Source: Chitinophagaceae bacterium UBA1931
Lineage (GTDB): Bacteria > Bacteroidota > Bacteroidia > Chitinophagales > Chitinophagaceae
NCBI GenBank assembly: GCA_002337125.1
Contig: DDFJ01000004.1
Span: forward strand, 434,001 to 498,000
Length of the DNA stretch: 64,000 nucleotides
Direction: 5' to 3'
The translations under genes and the position numbers were made by a program. Each line of letters starts with the position of its first letter. Position 1 is the stretch's first letter. The notes beneath the pieces are model-generated. The model did no database searches, was not told where the DNA came from, and worked only from the letters and a program-made list of their open reading frames with translations. Positions 9,160-16,752 of this stretch are shown in pieces.

Positions 9160-9203
9160 CGTACATAAAGCGTACATACAGCGTACATAAAGGGTATATA
9201 CAG
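9160..9203. repeat. Four tandem 11-bp repeats
   Basis: Contiguous units CGTACATAAAG, CGTACATACAG, CGTACATAAAG and GGTATATACAG. Units 1 and 3 are identical and unit 2 differs by one base. The 11-bp period matches a DNA helical turn, which would place identical sites on the same face of the duplex. Confidence 0.8.
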
Positions 9204-9469
9204 CCTATTAACAATGTTCATACTCCTCACGCAAAAACACAACAAGAGCAAACAAATCCTGTTCTAACCGAAATGTGATCTTGCCACTTATTCCCTTTGA
9301 GGCATATTCTTTTTGTTGTGCGATAAAATCTGCTGATGAGTTTAAAATAAACAGCTGGTGGTCATTTCTTTCTTTCTGCTAAATACGGATTTGGAGCTAT
9401 CGTAAAAGTCTAACCTTACTGTGCATGATTCATTGCTTTATATTTACACTTCATTTTGCCGCTTAACGC

Positions 9470-10813
9470 ATGTTAAATCATATTCTCATAATTGACGACG
9501 AAGAAAAGCTGCGCAGCCTGCTGGCGAAGATTATTTCGCTGGAAGGTTTTGATGTGATACAGGCTGCCGATTGCAGATCGGGTTTAAAAAAAATGCAGGA
9601 TAACGAGGTTGATGTTGTGCTATGCGATGTAAAGCTTCCCGATGGAAACGGCGTGGAGTTATCAAAAACCATCAAGGAAAAATATCCTGCTGTTGAAATT
9701 ATTTTGCTCACAGCTTACGGTAATATTCCCGATAGTGTGCAGGCCATTAAAAACGGGGCTTTTGATTATATCACAAAGGGAGATGACAACAACCGTATCA
9801 TTCCCCTTCTGTATAAAGCGGCCGAAAAAGTAGCACTGTCAAAACGGGTGCAGCAACTCGAAAAACAATTGGGAAACAAATATTCCTTTAACAGTATTCC
9901 CGGCAAATCAAAAGCTATCCAGGCTGCTTATGAAGCAGCAACAAAAGTAGCAGCAACGGATGCCACCGTTTTATTAACGGGTGAAACAGGAACAGGAAAA
10001 GAGGTGTTTGCACATGCTATTCATAATGCCGGCAAAAGGAAAGGACAAGGATTTGTTGCCATCAACTGTTCTGCATTCAGCAACGAGTTGCTGGAAAACG
10101 AATTGTTTGGCCATAAAGCAGGAGCATTTACAGGTGCAGTAAAAGACAGTAAAGGAATTTTTGAAGAAGCAAATGGCGGCACTGTGTTTCTGGATGAAAT
10201 TGGTGAAATGCCATTGGCATTACAGGCCAAATTACTGAGAGTACTGGAAACCGGTGAGTTTTTAAAAGTGGGCGACAGTAAAACAACCAAGGTAAACGTC
10301 CGCATTATTGCAGCAACCAACAGGGATTTGCAGGAAGAGATAAAAAAAGGAACGTTCAGGGAAGATCTCTATTACCGTATTTCTGTTTTCAGTATTTCAT
10401 TACCACCTTTAAGAGAACGGGTGGCTGATATAGAATTGCTGGCTGATTATTTTCTTGAACAGTTTGCCATAAAAGCGGGTAAGAAAAACATGCGTTTCTC
10501 AAAACCCTATCTCGAAGCACTGAAGCTACATGCATGGAAAGGCAATATCCGTGAACTGAAAAATGTGATTGAACGCAGTGTTATTTTGACAGATGAAAAC
10601 GAACTGTCTGTAAGTTCACTCCCATCTGAACTCCAGCAACTAAAAATCAATGAAGGCAATATTCTTTCAGCCTTTGACCTGGCAAGTGCAGAAAAAATTC
10701 ATATTCAGAAAGTACTCAACTATACAAACGGTAATAAAACAGAAACAGCAAAGCTCCTCAACATTGCCTTAACCACCCTGTACCGCAAACTCGAAGAATA
10801 CAAAATCAGTTAA
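9470..10813 (+). CDS. Sigma-54-dependent response regulator (NtrC/AtoC type)
   Basis: A 447-aa activator with three domains in order: receiver (residues 1-120, acidic Asp9-Asp10, phospho-acceptor Asp53 in LCDVKLPDG), AAA+ domain (Walker A GETGTGKE from about residue 171, GAFTGA at 218-223, Walker B-like GGTVFLDEIGEM) and a C-terminal Fis-type helix-turn-helix (NKTETAKLLNIALTTLYRKL). The intact GAFTGA loop means it should contact sigma-54 and open promoters bearing -24/-12 elements. Such an element lies 119 bp downstream, ahead of the kdp genes, and a histidine kinase ends the same gene set. I infer that this is the potassium-response regulator, replacing OmpR-type KdpE. Its own promoter may be the -7-like box near 9451. 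Confidence 0.92.
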   Translation: MLNHILIIDDEEKLRSLLAKIISLEGFDVIQAADCRSGLKKMQDNEVDVVLCDVKLPDGNGVELSKTIKEKYPAVEIILLTAYGNIPDSVQAIKNGAFDYITKGDDNNRIIPLLYKAAEKVALSKRVQQLEKQLGNKYSFNSIPGKSKAIQAAYEAATKVAATDATVLLTGETGTGKEVFAHAIHNAGKRKGQGFVAINCSAFSNELLENELFGHKAGAFTGAVKDSKGIFEEANGGTVFLDEIGEMPLALQAKLLRVLETGEFLKVGDSKTTKVNVRIIAATNRDLQEEIKKGTFREDLYYRISVFSISLPPLRERVADIELLADYFLEQFAIKAGKKNMRFSKPYLEALKLHAWKGNIRELKNVIERSVILTDENELSVSSLPSELQQLKINEGNILSAFDLASAEKIHIQKVLNYTNGNKTETAKLLNIALTTLYRKLEEYKIS

Positions 10814-10836
10814 TTACTTTCAAAACGATAGTGCAG

Positions 10837-10862
10837 ACCCTTTCAAAATGAAAGGGTTTTTT
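10837..10862 (+). terminator. Intrinsic terminator after the regulator gene
   Basis: Perfect 9-bp stem ACCCTTTCA / TGAAAGGGT with an AAA loop followed by TTTTTT. It separates transcription of the regulator from the kdp genes, implying that kdp needs its own promoter. Confidence 0.88.
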
Positions 10863-10931
10863 ATTGCCTGCATGTTCCTGAAAAACCTCAAACACTTAAC
10901 AGCAAAGAGTTTCAGCACAACAGCCATAAAA

Positions 10932-10947
10932 TGGTGCGGCACTTGCC
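10932..10947 (+). promoter_or_regulatory. Sigma-54 (-24/-12) promoter for kdp
   Basis: TGGTGCGGCACTTGCC fits the sigma-54 consensus TGGCACG-N4-TTGCW with the invariant GG and GC at the required 10-nt spacing; only positions 4, 5 and the last base deviate. The predicted start site is near 10958, about 19 nt before the first small ORF. A GCCGG-TATT-CCGGC palindrome (10945-10958) overlaps the -12 element and start site. Position between a terminator and kdp, next to a sigma-54 activator gene, supports the call. Confidence 0.8.
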
Positions 10948-10976
10948 GGTATTCCGGCATATCAAAACTCAATAAA

Positions 10977-11060
10977 ATGACAACGATCGTACTGGTTATA
11001 TCCGGACTTCTTTGTTTTCTCCTTTTTTACAAAACCATTCAATACTTCGAAACAATTTAA
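10977..11060 (+). CDS. 27-aa single-span membrane peptide ahead of kdpF
   Basis: A short ORF beginning MTTIVLVISGLLCFLLFY, with one hydrophobic span and a short polar tail (KTIQYFETI). It ends 2 bp before the kdpF start and would be the first cistron made from the sigma-54 promoter. Its size and topology resemble KdpF, but it lacks the KPEKF ending of the real KdpF that follows. I do not recognise a family. The longer in-frame reading from 10848 would start inside the terminator and is not credible. It could be an extra small Kdp subunit or a leader peptide. Confidence 0.6.
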   Translation: MTTIVLVISGLLCFLLFYKTIQYFETI

Positions 11061-11062
11061 TC

Positions 11063-11140
11063 ATGACCACACTTTTCATTATTGCTGTTGCAGTGTTTGC
11101 ATACATGTGCTATGTGCTGCTTAAACCTGAAAAATTTTAA
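11063..11140 (+). CDS. kdpF: Potassium-transporting ATPase subunit F
   Basis: A 25-aa, single-span peptide (MTTLFIIAVAVFAYMCYVLL) ending LKPEKF. The closing basic motif with a final Phe is typical of KdpF (usually about 25-30 residues), which stabilises the KdpABC complex in the inner membrane. It starts 2 bp after the preceding small ORF and ends 3 bp before kdpA, as expected for kdpFABC. Confidence 0.9.
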   Translation: MTTLFIIAVAVFAYMCYVLLKPEKF

Positions 11141-11143
11141 ACG

Positions 11144-12844
11144 ATGAACACAGAAATCACAGGCATTGTACTGATGTATGCAGCAGTTGTATTACTGGCT
11201 GTTCCACTGGGAAGATATATCGGCAAAGTTTTTACAGGAACTAAAACCATATTTGATACTTTATTCAATCCCATCGATCGTTTGTTTTACAAACTCGGCG
11301 CAGTAAACCCGTTAAAAGAAATGAGCTGGAAGCAACACCTGGTTGCTTTATTAACCATCAACCTGTTTTGGTTTTTGCTGTGCATGTTTGTATTGACCAA
11401 TATGAGCTGGCTGCCGTTGAATCCTGATGGCAACCCTTCTATGAGCGGCGACCTTGCTTTTAATACCAGCGTCAGTTTTATAACCAATACCAATCTCCAG
11501 CACTATTCCGGCGAATCGGGTTTATCGTACCTGGGGCAATTGGTATTAATGCTCTGGCAGTTCATCAGCGCAGGTTGTGGAATAGCCATTGCTGCCGTTG
11601 TGTTTTTTGCCATGAAAGAAAGAACAACAGACAAGCTCGGAAACTTTTACTATTTCTTTGTTCGCAGCAGTACAAGAATATTATTTCCACTTGCACTTGT
11701 TGTGGCAACACTGCTGCTGTTTAACGGCACCCCAATGACGTTGAAAGGAAAAGATACTATTGTAAGCCTGCAGGGAGATACCATGCATGTAAGCCGTGGC
11801 CCTGTTGCAGCATTTGTTGCCATTAAACAACTGGGAACAAACGGCGGAGGTTTCTTTGGCCCGAACTCCGCCCATCCATTTGAAAATCCCAATTACTTCA
11901 GCAACATTGTTGAAACCATTTCCATCCTGCTTATTCCGATGGCAATGATTTTTGCGTTGGGGTATGTACTGAAAAGAAGGAAACTGGCATGGGTTATATT
12001 CGGTGTAATGACAGTGGGCTTCCTGTTGCTGCTTATACCCACTGTTGCAAATGAAATGCATGGTAATAATGCAATTGCAAACATGCATATTGCACAGCCC
12101 ATGGGCAGCATGGAAGGAAAAGAAGTACGTTTTGGATCAGCAGCAGCAGCTTACTGGGCTGTGAATACAACCGTAACAAGCAATGGCTCCGTAAATGCCA
12201 TGCATGATAGTTTAACACCATTGTCGGGCATGTTTGCCATGCTGGGCATGATGGTGAATTCGTTTTATGGAGGTGTGGGTGTAGGGTTTCTTAATTTTTA
12301 CATCTTCATCATTCTTGCTGTATTCATCAGTGGTTTAATGGTTGGCCGGACACCTGAACTGCTTGGCAAAAAAATTGAAGCACGTGAAATGAAAATAGCC
12401 ATGATCATTGCCCTGCTTCATCCCTTTTTAATACTGGTAAGTACAGCTATTGCAGCACATCTCTATGCACACAATCCACAGGTCTATGCGGGTTGGTTAA
12501 ACAACCCGGGTTATCATGGTTTTAGTGAAATGCTTTATGAATTCACCTCCTCAAGCGCAAACAACGGCAGCGGCTTTGAGGGGCTTGGTGACAACACACC
12601 CTTCTGGAACATCAGTTGTGGCATTGTGATGCTGCTGGCAAGATACCTGCCCATCATCGGACCTGTGGCAATAGCAGGGCTGCTAGCAAAAAAACAATAT
12701 ATACCCGAAAGCGCTGGAACACTTAAGATCGACACAGCTACGTTTGGCATCATGGTATTTACTGTGATTGCCATCGTGGCTGCTTTGTCTTTCTTTCCTG
12801 CTCTTACCTTAGGACCAATAGCCGAATATTTCAGTTTACGTTAA
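11144..12844 (+). CDS. kdpA: Potassium-transporting ATPase, K+-binding subunit A
   Basis: The 566-aa polytopic channel-like subunit carries the K+ selectivity filter of the KdpFABC pump. It has about ten transmembrane spans, and the four filter regions with Gly-rich pore loops are recognisable: NTNLQHYSGE in the first, KQLGTNGGGFFGPNSAHPFENP in the second (the family hallmark), MVNSFYGGVGVGFLNF and SSSANNGSGFEGLGDNTPFWN in later repeats. Length agrees with the family (about 560 residues). It follows kdpF by 3 bp and precedes kdpB by 16 bp in one operon under the sigma-54 promoter. Confidence 0.97.
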   Translation: MNTEITGIVLMYAAVVLLAVPLGRYIGKVFTGTKTIFDTLFNPIDRLFYKLGAVNPLKEMSWKQHLVALLTINLFWFLLCMFVLTNMSWLPLNPDGNPSMSGDLAFNTSVSFITNTNLQHYSGESGLSYLGQLVLMLWQFISAGCGIAIAAVVFFAMKERTTDKLGNFYYFFVRSSTRILFPLALVVATLLLFNGTPMTLKGKDTIVSLQGDTMHVSRGPVAAFVAIKQLGTNGGGFFGPNSAHPFENPNYFSNIVETISILLIPMAMIFALGYVLKRRKLAWVIFGVMTVGFLLLLIPTVANEMHGNNAIANMHIAQPMGSMEGKEVRFGSAAAAYWAVNTTVTSNGSVNAMHDSLTPLSGMFAMLGMMVNSFYGGVGVGFLNFYIFIILAVFISGLMVGRTPELLGKKIEAREMKIAMIIALLHPFLILVSTAIAAHLYAHNPQVYAGWLNNPGYHGFSEMLYEFTSSSANNGSGFEGLGDNTPFWNISCGIVMLLARYLPIIGPVAIAGLLAKKQYIPESAGTLKIDTATFGIMVFTVIAIVAALSFFPALTLGPIAEYFSLR

Positions 12845-12860
12845 TGTAAAATTTCAGATC

Positions 12861-14906
12861 ATGTCAAAACATGTAAGATCAAATAAATTATTTGAAAGCA
12901 GTTTATTGAAGGAAGCGTTGATTCAATCATTTGTAAAACTCAAACCGTCAAACATGTTCCGCAACCCGGTTATGTTTACTGTGTGGATTGGCACACTGGT
13001 TATGATTGCCGTATGTACCTGGATTGCTGCAGGCGAACAAAACCAGGGTAACCTGGTTTACAATATAATTGTTACATCTGTTCTGCTCATCACATTGCTT
13101 TTTGCAAACTTTGCTGAAGCAATTGCAGAAGCAAGAGGTAAGGCACAGGCCAACAGTCTTCGTAAAACAAGAGAAGAAACACCCGCAAAACTTATACAAC
13201 CTGTTGGTGAAATGTATGTGAACGAAGTCAAAATCATTCCTTCATCATTCCTAAAAAAAGGCGACGTTTTTATCTGCGAAACAGGAGATATTATTCCGGC
13301 AGATGGTGAAATTATTTATGGTCTGGCAACTATTGATGAAAGCGCCATTACAGGCGAAAGTGCTCCTGTTATTCGTGAAGCTGGTGGTGATAAATCTTCT
13401 GTTACAGGCGGCACAAAAGTGCTCAGCGATAAAATACAGGTAAAAGTAACGACTGAACAGGGCGAAAGTTTCCTGGACAAAATGATTGCCCTTGTTGAAG
13501 GAGCATCCCGGCAGAAAACACCCAATGAAATTGCGTTAACCATTTTACTTGCAGGATTTACATTGGTGTTTATTATTGTTACTGTAACATTAAAACCATT
13601 TGCCGATTATGCACAAACACCTATTACCATTGCTGCCTTTATTTCATTGTTTGTTTGCCTGATACCAACAACAATTGGTGGATTGTTATCTGCCATTGGT
13701 ATTGCAGGAATGGACAGGGCTTTGCGGGCCAACGTTATTACCAAAAGCGGCAAAGCGGTTGAAACTGCCGGTGATGTGGATGTGCTGCTGCTTGATAAAA
13801 CAGGAACAATCACCATTGGTAACCGCAAAGCCACCAACTTTTACCCTGCGCATGAAGTGGATGAAAAAGCTTTCCTCAAAGCTGTTGTACTAAGTTCAAT
13901 GGCCGATGATACACCCGAAGGAAAATCAATCATTGAACTGGCGGGGATCAACCCGTTAAGTTACCAGGTGAACAACGCAAGGTTTATCAAATTCACAGCC
14001 GAAACAAGAAGTTCCGGTATCGACTTTGATCATACCCGTATAAGAAAAGGTGCTGCCGATGCGATCAGGAATCTCTGCGAAAAAAAAGGCAACAGTTTCC
14101 CGGCCGATATGGCAAAAATTGTAACCGGCATTTCAAGCAATGGTGGTACACCGTTAGTAGTGGCAGAGAATGAACAAGTAATTGGTGTGATAGAATTGCA
14201 GGATATTATTAAGCCCGGCATACAGGAGCGTTTTGAACGGCTGCGTAAAATGGGCATTAAAACAGTGATGGTTACCGGAGATAATCCTTTAACTGCAAAA
14301 TATATTGCAGGTAAAGCAGGTGTGGATGATTTTATTGCTGAAGCAAAACCAGAAGATAAAATGAATTACATCCGCAAAGAACAGGCTGGAGGCCGCCTGG
14401 TTGCCATGATGGGTGATGGTACAAATGATGCTCCTGCACTTGCCCAGGCCGATGTAGGCGTAGCGATGAACAGCGGTACGCAGGCTGCAAAAGAAGCGGG
14501 TAATATGGTTGACCTGGATAATGATCCAACCAAGCTGATTGAAGTAGTGGAAATTGGCAAACAACTGCTGATGACAAGGGGTACATTAACCACCTTCAGT
14601 ATTGCCAATGATGTGGCAAAATATTTTGCTATTGTTCCGGCTCTTTTTATCACTTCTATTCCTGCATTGCAGGGAATGAATATTATGCAACTGCATAGTC
14701 CTGAAAGCGCCATTCTTTCAGCCGTAATTTTTAATGCCATCATTATTCCATTGCTGATACCATTAGCCTTAAAAGGAGTTGCTTATAAACCAATAGGTGC
14801 AAGTGCCCTGCTGCGAAGAAACCTTTTCATCTATGGATTAGGTGGTATTGTTGTTCCCTTTATTGGCATTAAACTGATTGATCTTTTTGTTTCCTTATTT
14901 TTTTAA
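12861..14906 (+). CDS. kdpB: Potassium-transporting ATPase, P-type ATPase subunit B
   Basis: The 681-aa catalytic P-type ATPase of the Kdp pump hydrolyses ATP to drive K+ uptake through KdpA. Visible landmarks: actuator motif TGES near residue 163, phosphorylation motif DKTGT with Asp near 312, nucleotide-binding domain elements (KGAADAI), hinge motif MVTGDNPLTA and MMGDGTNDAPAL, plus about seven membrane spans. Length is normal. The stop lies 13 bp before the kdpC start that I selected. No odd substitutions were noticed in the catalytic motifs. Confidence 0.97.
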   Translation: MSKHVRSNKLFESSLLKEALIQSFVKLKPSNMFRNPVMFTVWIGTLVMIAVCTWIAAGEQNQGNLVYNIIVTSVLLITLLFANFAEAIAEARGKAQANSLRKTREETPAKLIQPVGEMYVNEVKIIPSSFLKKGDVFICETGDIIPADGEIIYGLATIDESAITGESAPVIREAGGDKSSVTGGTKVLSDKIQVKVTTEQGESFLDKMIALVEGASRQKTPNEIALTILLAGFTLVFIIVTVTLKPFADYAQTPITIAAFISLFVCLIPTTIGGLLSAIGIAGMDRALRANVITKSGKAVETAGDVDVLLLDKTGTITIGNRKATNFYPAHEVDEKAFLKAVVLSSMADDTPEGKSIIELAGINPLSYQVNNARFIKFTAETRSSGIDFDHTRIRKGAADAIRNLCEKKGNSFPADMAKIVTGISSNGGTPLVVAENEQVIGVIELQDIIKPGIQERFERLRKMGIKTVMVTGDNPLTAKYIAGKAGVDDFIAEAKPEDKMNYIRKEQAGGRLVAMMGDGTNDAPALAQADVGVAMNSGTQAAKEAGNMVDLDNDPTKLIEVVEIGKQLLMTRGTLTTFSIANDVAKYFAIVPALFITSIPALQGMNIMQLHSPESAILSAVIFNAIIIPLLIPLALKGVAYKPIGASALLRRNLFIYGLGGIVVPFIGIKLIDLFVSLFF

Positions 14907-14919
14907 AACCACGATAAAA

Positions 14920-15480
14920 ATGAAAGAACATATATTTCCCGCAATTCGTATTACCCTTGTCAGTTTTATTTTCTTTTCGGGCATTTACACATTGATCATT
15001 CTTGGTATTGCCCGGTTTGTGCCAAACAAAGGTGAAGGGTTTATAACCGGTACAGCTGAAAAAAAATATTACAGCAACATCGGGCAGAAATTTACTGATG
15101 ATAAATATTTCAACAGCCGGCCTTCGGCAGTTGATTATAATGCTGCTGGTGCAGGCGGCAGTAACAAGGGCCCTTCCAATCCTGAATACCTTGCACAGGT
15201 GCAAGCAAGAGTTGATACTTTCTTAGTACATAATCCCGGTGTTAAAAAGGAAAACATTCCTTCTGATCTGGTTACTGCAAGTGGCAGCGGACTTGATCCC
15301 GACATTTCCGTACAGGCTGCCCGTATACAGGTAAAACGTATAGCAAAGATCAGGGGCATTGCAGAACCAAACCTTCAAGCCTTAATTGTAAACAATACAG
15401 AAAAACCGTTTGCAGGATTATTTGGTCAGGCTAAAATAAATGTGCTGAAACTGAATCTTGCATTGGATCAATTAAAGTAA
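14920..15480 (+). CDS. kdpC: Potassium-transporting ATPase subunit C
   Basis: A 186-aa subunit with one N-terminal membrane span (RITLVSFIFFSGIYTLIILGI) and a periplasmic domain. Family motifs include YFNSRPSAVDYNAAGAGGSNKGPSNPEY, seen in part here, and SGSGLDPDISVQAARIQVKRIA. KdpC is needed for assembly and for high affinity of the pump. I place the start at the ATG at 14920, 13 bp after kdpB; an in-frame upstream start at 14878 would add 14 non-conserved residues overlapping kdpB. Confidence 0.95.
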   Translation: MKEHIFPAIRITLVSFIFFSGIYTLIILGIARFVPNKGEGFITGTAEKKYYSNIGQKFTDDKYFNSRPSAVDYNAAGAGGSNKGPSNPEYLAQVQARVDTFLVHNPGVKKENIPSDLVTASGSGLDPDISVQAARIQVKRIAKIRGIAEPNLQALIVNNTEKPFAGLFGQAKINVLKLNLALDQLK

Positions 15481-15529
15481 ACTTTGCTTATGGCTGTTTC
15501 TTTTATCAAATTAATAATGGTTACAACAG

Positions 15530-16654
15530 ATGCCGGATAAAGAACAAACAGTACAACATTTTCTCGACCTCATAAAAAAATCACGCAGAGGTAAGTTTAA
15601 AATCTACATTGGCATGAGTGCAGGTGTAGGTAAAACGTTTCGTATGCTGCAGGAAGCACATGCACTGCTCCGCAACGGTATTGATGTCAAGATCGGCTAT
15701 ATTGAAACACATAACCGAAAAGAAACACACGATCTGCTGGAAGGATTGCCCGTTATTCCCCGCCGCAAATTATTTTACAAGGGAAAAGAACTGGATGAGC
15801 TGGATGTACAGGCAGTGATAAATCTTCGCCCCGAAGTGGTGATTATTGATGAACTGGCACACACAAATATTGAGGGAAGTAAAAACGAAAAACGTTGGCA
15901 GGATGTGATAGAAATCCTCGAAGCAGGAATTAACGTCATCAGCGCTGTCAATATTCAGCACATTGAAAGTCTGAATGCAGAAGTGAAAGAAATTACAGGT
16001 GTTGAAGTAAAAGAACGTATTCCTGACAGTGTGCTGGCGCAAGCCGATGAAGTGGTGAATATCGATTTAACAGCTGATGAATTAATCACCCGTTTAAAAG
16101 AAGGAAAAATTTATGATGCAGCAAAGATTGAAACAGCATTAAAGAATTTTTTTAAAAGTCAGCACATCCTGCAGCTGCGTGAACTGGCATTGAAAGAAGT
16201 TGCCTCACAGGTAGAAAGGAAGGTTGAAACAGAAGTAACAAAAACAAACGCAGCAAAACATGAACGTTTTCTTGCCTGCATCAGTTCAAATGAAACAACA
16301 GCAAAAACGGTCATCAGGAAAACAGCACGCCTGGCCAATTATTACAACAGCAAATGGTATGTACTCTATGTACAGACACCAAAAGAAAGCCCTGAAAAAA
16401 TTCCGCTGGATAAACAGCGCCACCTCATCAATAATTTTAAGCTGGCAACAGAATTAGGTGCAGAAATCATAAAAGTGGAAAACAGCAATATTGCAAAAGC
16501 CATTATTGAACAATGTGAAGAACGGCAGGTAACAACTATCTGCGTTGGCAAACCGCACCTCAATATGATAAGACTTATTCTTGCAACAAACGTATTTAAT
16601 GAACTGTTGAAAAAACTGTCAGCCAGCGATATAGATTTGGTAATTTTAAGCTGA
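15530..16654 (+). CDS. kdpD: KdpD N-terminal sensor protein lacking histidine kinase
   Basis: A 374-aa protein equal to the cytosolic front part of KdpD only. Residues 1-215 form the KdpD sensor domain with Walker A GMSAGVGKT (28-36), Walker B VVIIDELAHTN (Asp107) and the VNIQHIESLN stretch. Residues about 245-374 are a UspA-like domain (ERFLACISSNETTAKTVIRK). The DUF4118 membrane domain, GAF and kinase core of E. coli KdpD are absent, and the gene ends cleanly at 16654. A separate histidine kinase gene follows 98 bp later, so sensing and kinase functions appear divided between two proteins. I infer signalling of K+ status through interaction with that kinase. Confidence 0.9.
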   Translation: MPDKEQTVQHFLDLIKKSRRGKFKIYIGMSAGVGKTFRMLQEAHALLRNGIDVKIGYIETHNRKETHDLLEGLPVIPRRKLFYKGKELDELDVQAVINLRPEVVIIDELAHTNIEGSKNEKRWQDVIEILEAGINVISAVNIQHIESLNAEVKEITGVEVKERIPDSVLAQADEVVNIDLTADELITRLKEGKIYDAAKIETALKNFFKSQHILQLRELALKEVASQVERKVETEVTKTNAAKHERFLACISSNETTAKTVIRKTARLANYYNSKWYVLYVQTPKESPEKIPLDKQRHLINNFKLATELGAEIIKVENSNIAKAIIEQCEERQVTTICVGKPHLNMIRLILATNVFNELLKKLSASDIDLVILS

Positions 16655-16658
16655 TGAA

Positions 16659-16718
16659 ATATCCATAAAAATAATCAGGATTACTTATACCAACAGCGAT
16701 GATCATTTTTATGGATAT
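16659..16718. repeat. Long inverted repeat between kdpD and the kinase gene
   Basis: Two 19-nt arms, ATATCCATAAAAATAATCA (16659-16677) and its near-perfect complement at 16700-16718, pair with a single mismatch around a 22-nt loop. There is no T-tract, so termination is unlikely. It could be a regulator-binding site or an RNA hairpin controlling expression of the kinase gene, which starts 34 bp later. Confidence 0.75.
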
Positions 16719-16752
16719 ATCATGTGGCAATTAAAAAACAACAGGTGATCAC

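Larger units (their letters stand above)
8904..9469. other. Divergent intergenic region between metal cluster and kdp regulator
   Basis: A 566-bp gap. It holds the -7 box of the metal cluster, a GGCC-phased repeat (9094-9149), a four-unit 11-bp tandem repeat (9160-9203), and upstream of the regulator gene a one-mismatch -7 box (TCATTTTG near 9451). On the minus strand a 56-codon open stretch at 9208-9378 has protein-like composition but no start codon. No RNA gene was recognised. Confidence 0.6.

Noticed and set aside
9048..9251. 66-codon ORF on the minus strand over the tandem repeats
   Set aside because: Its sequence is produced by the short repeats, with unusual Cys/Arg/Trp composition and no recognisable features.
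10848..11060. Longer 70-aa reading of the small ORF ahead of kdpF
   Set aside because: Its start codon lies inside the intrinsic terminator and upstream of the sigma-54 promoter; only the last 27 residues look like a protein.
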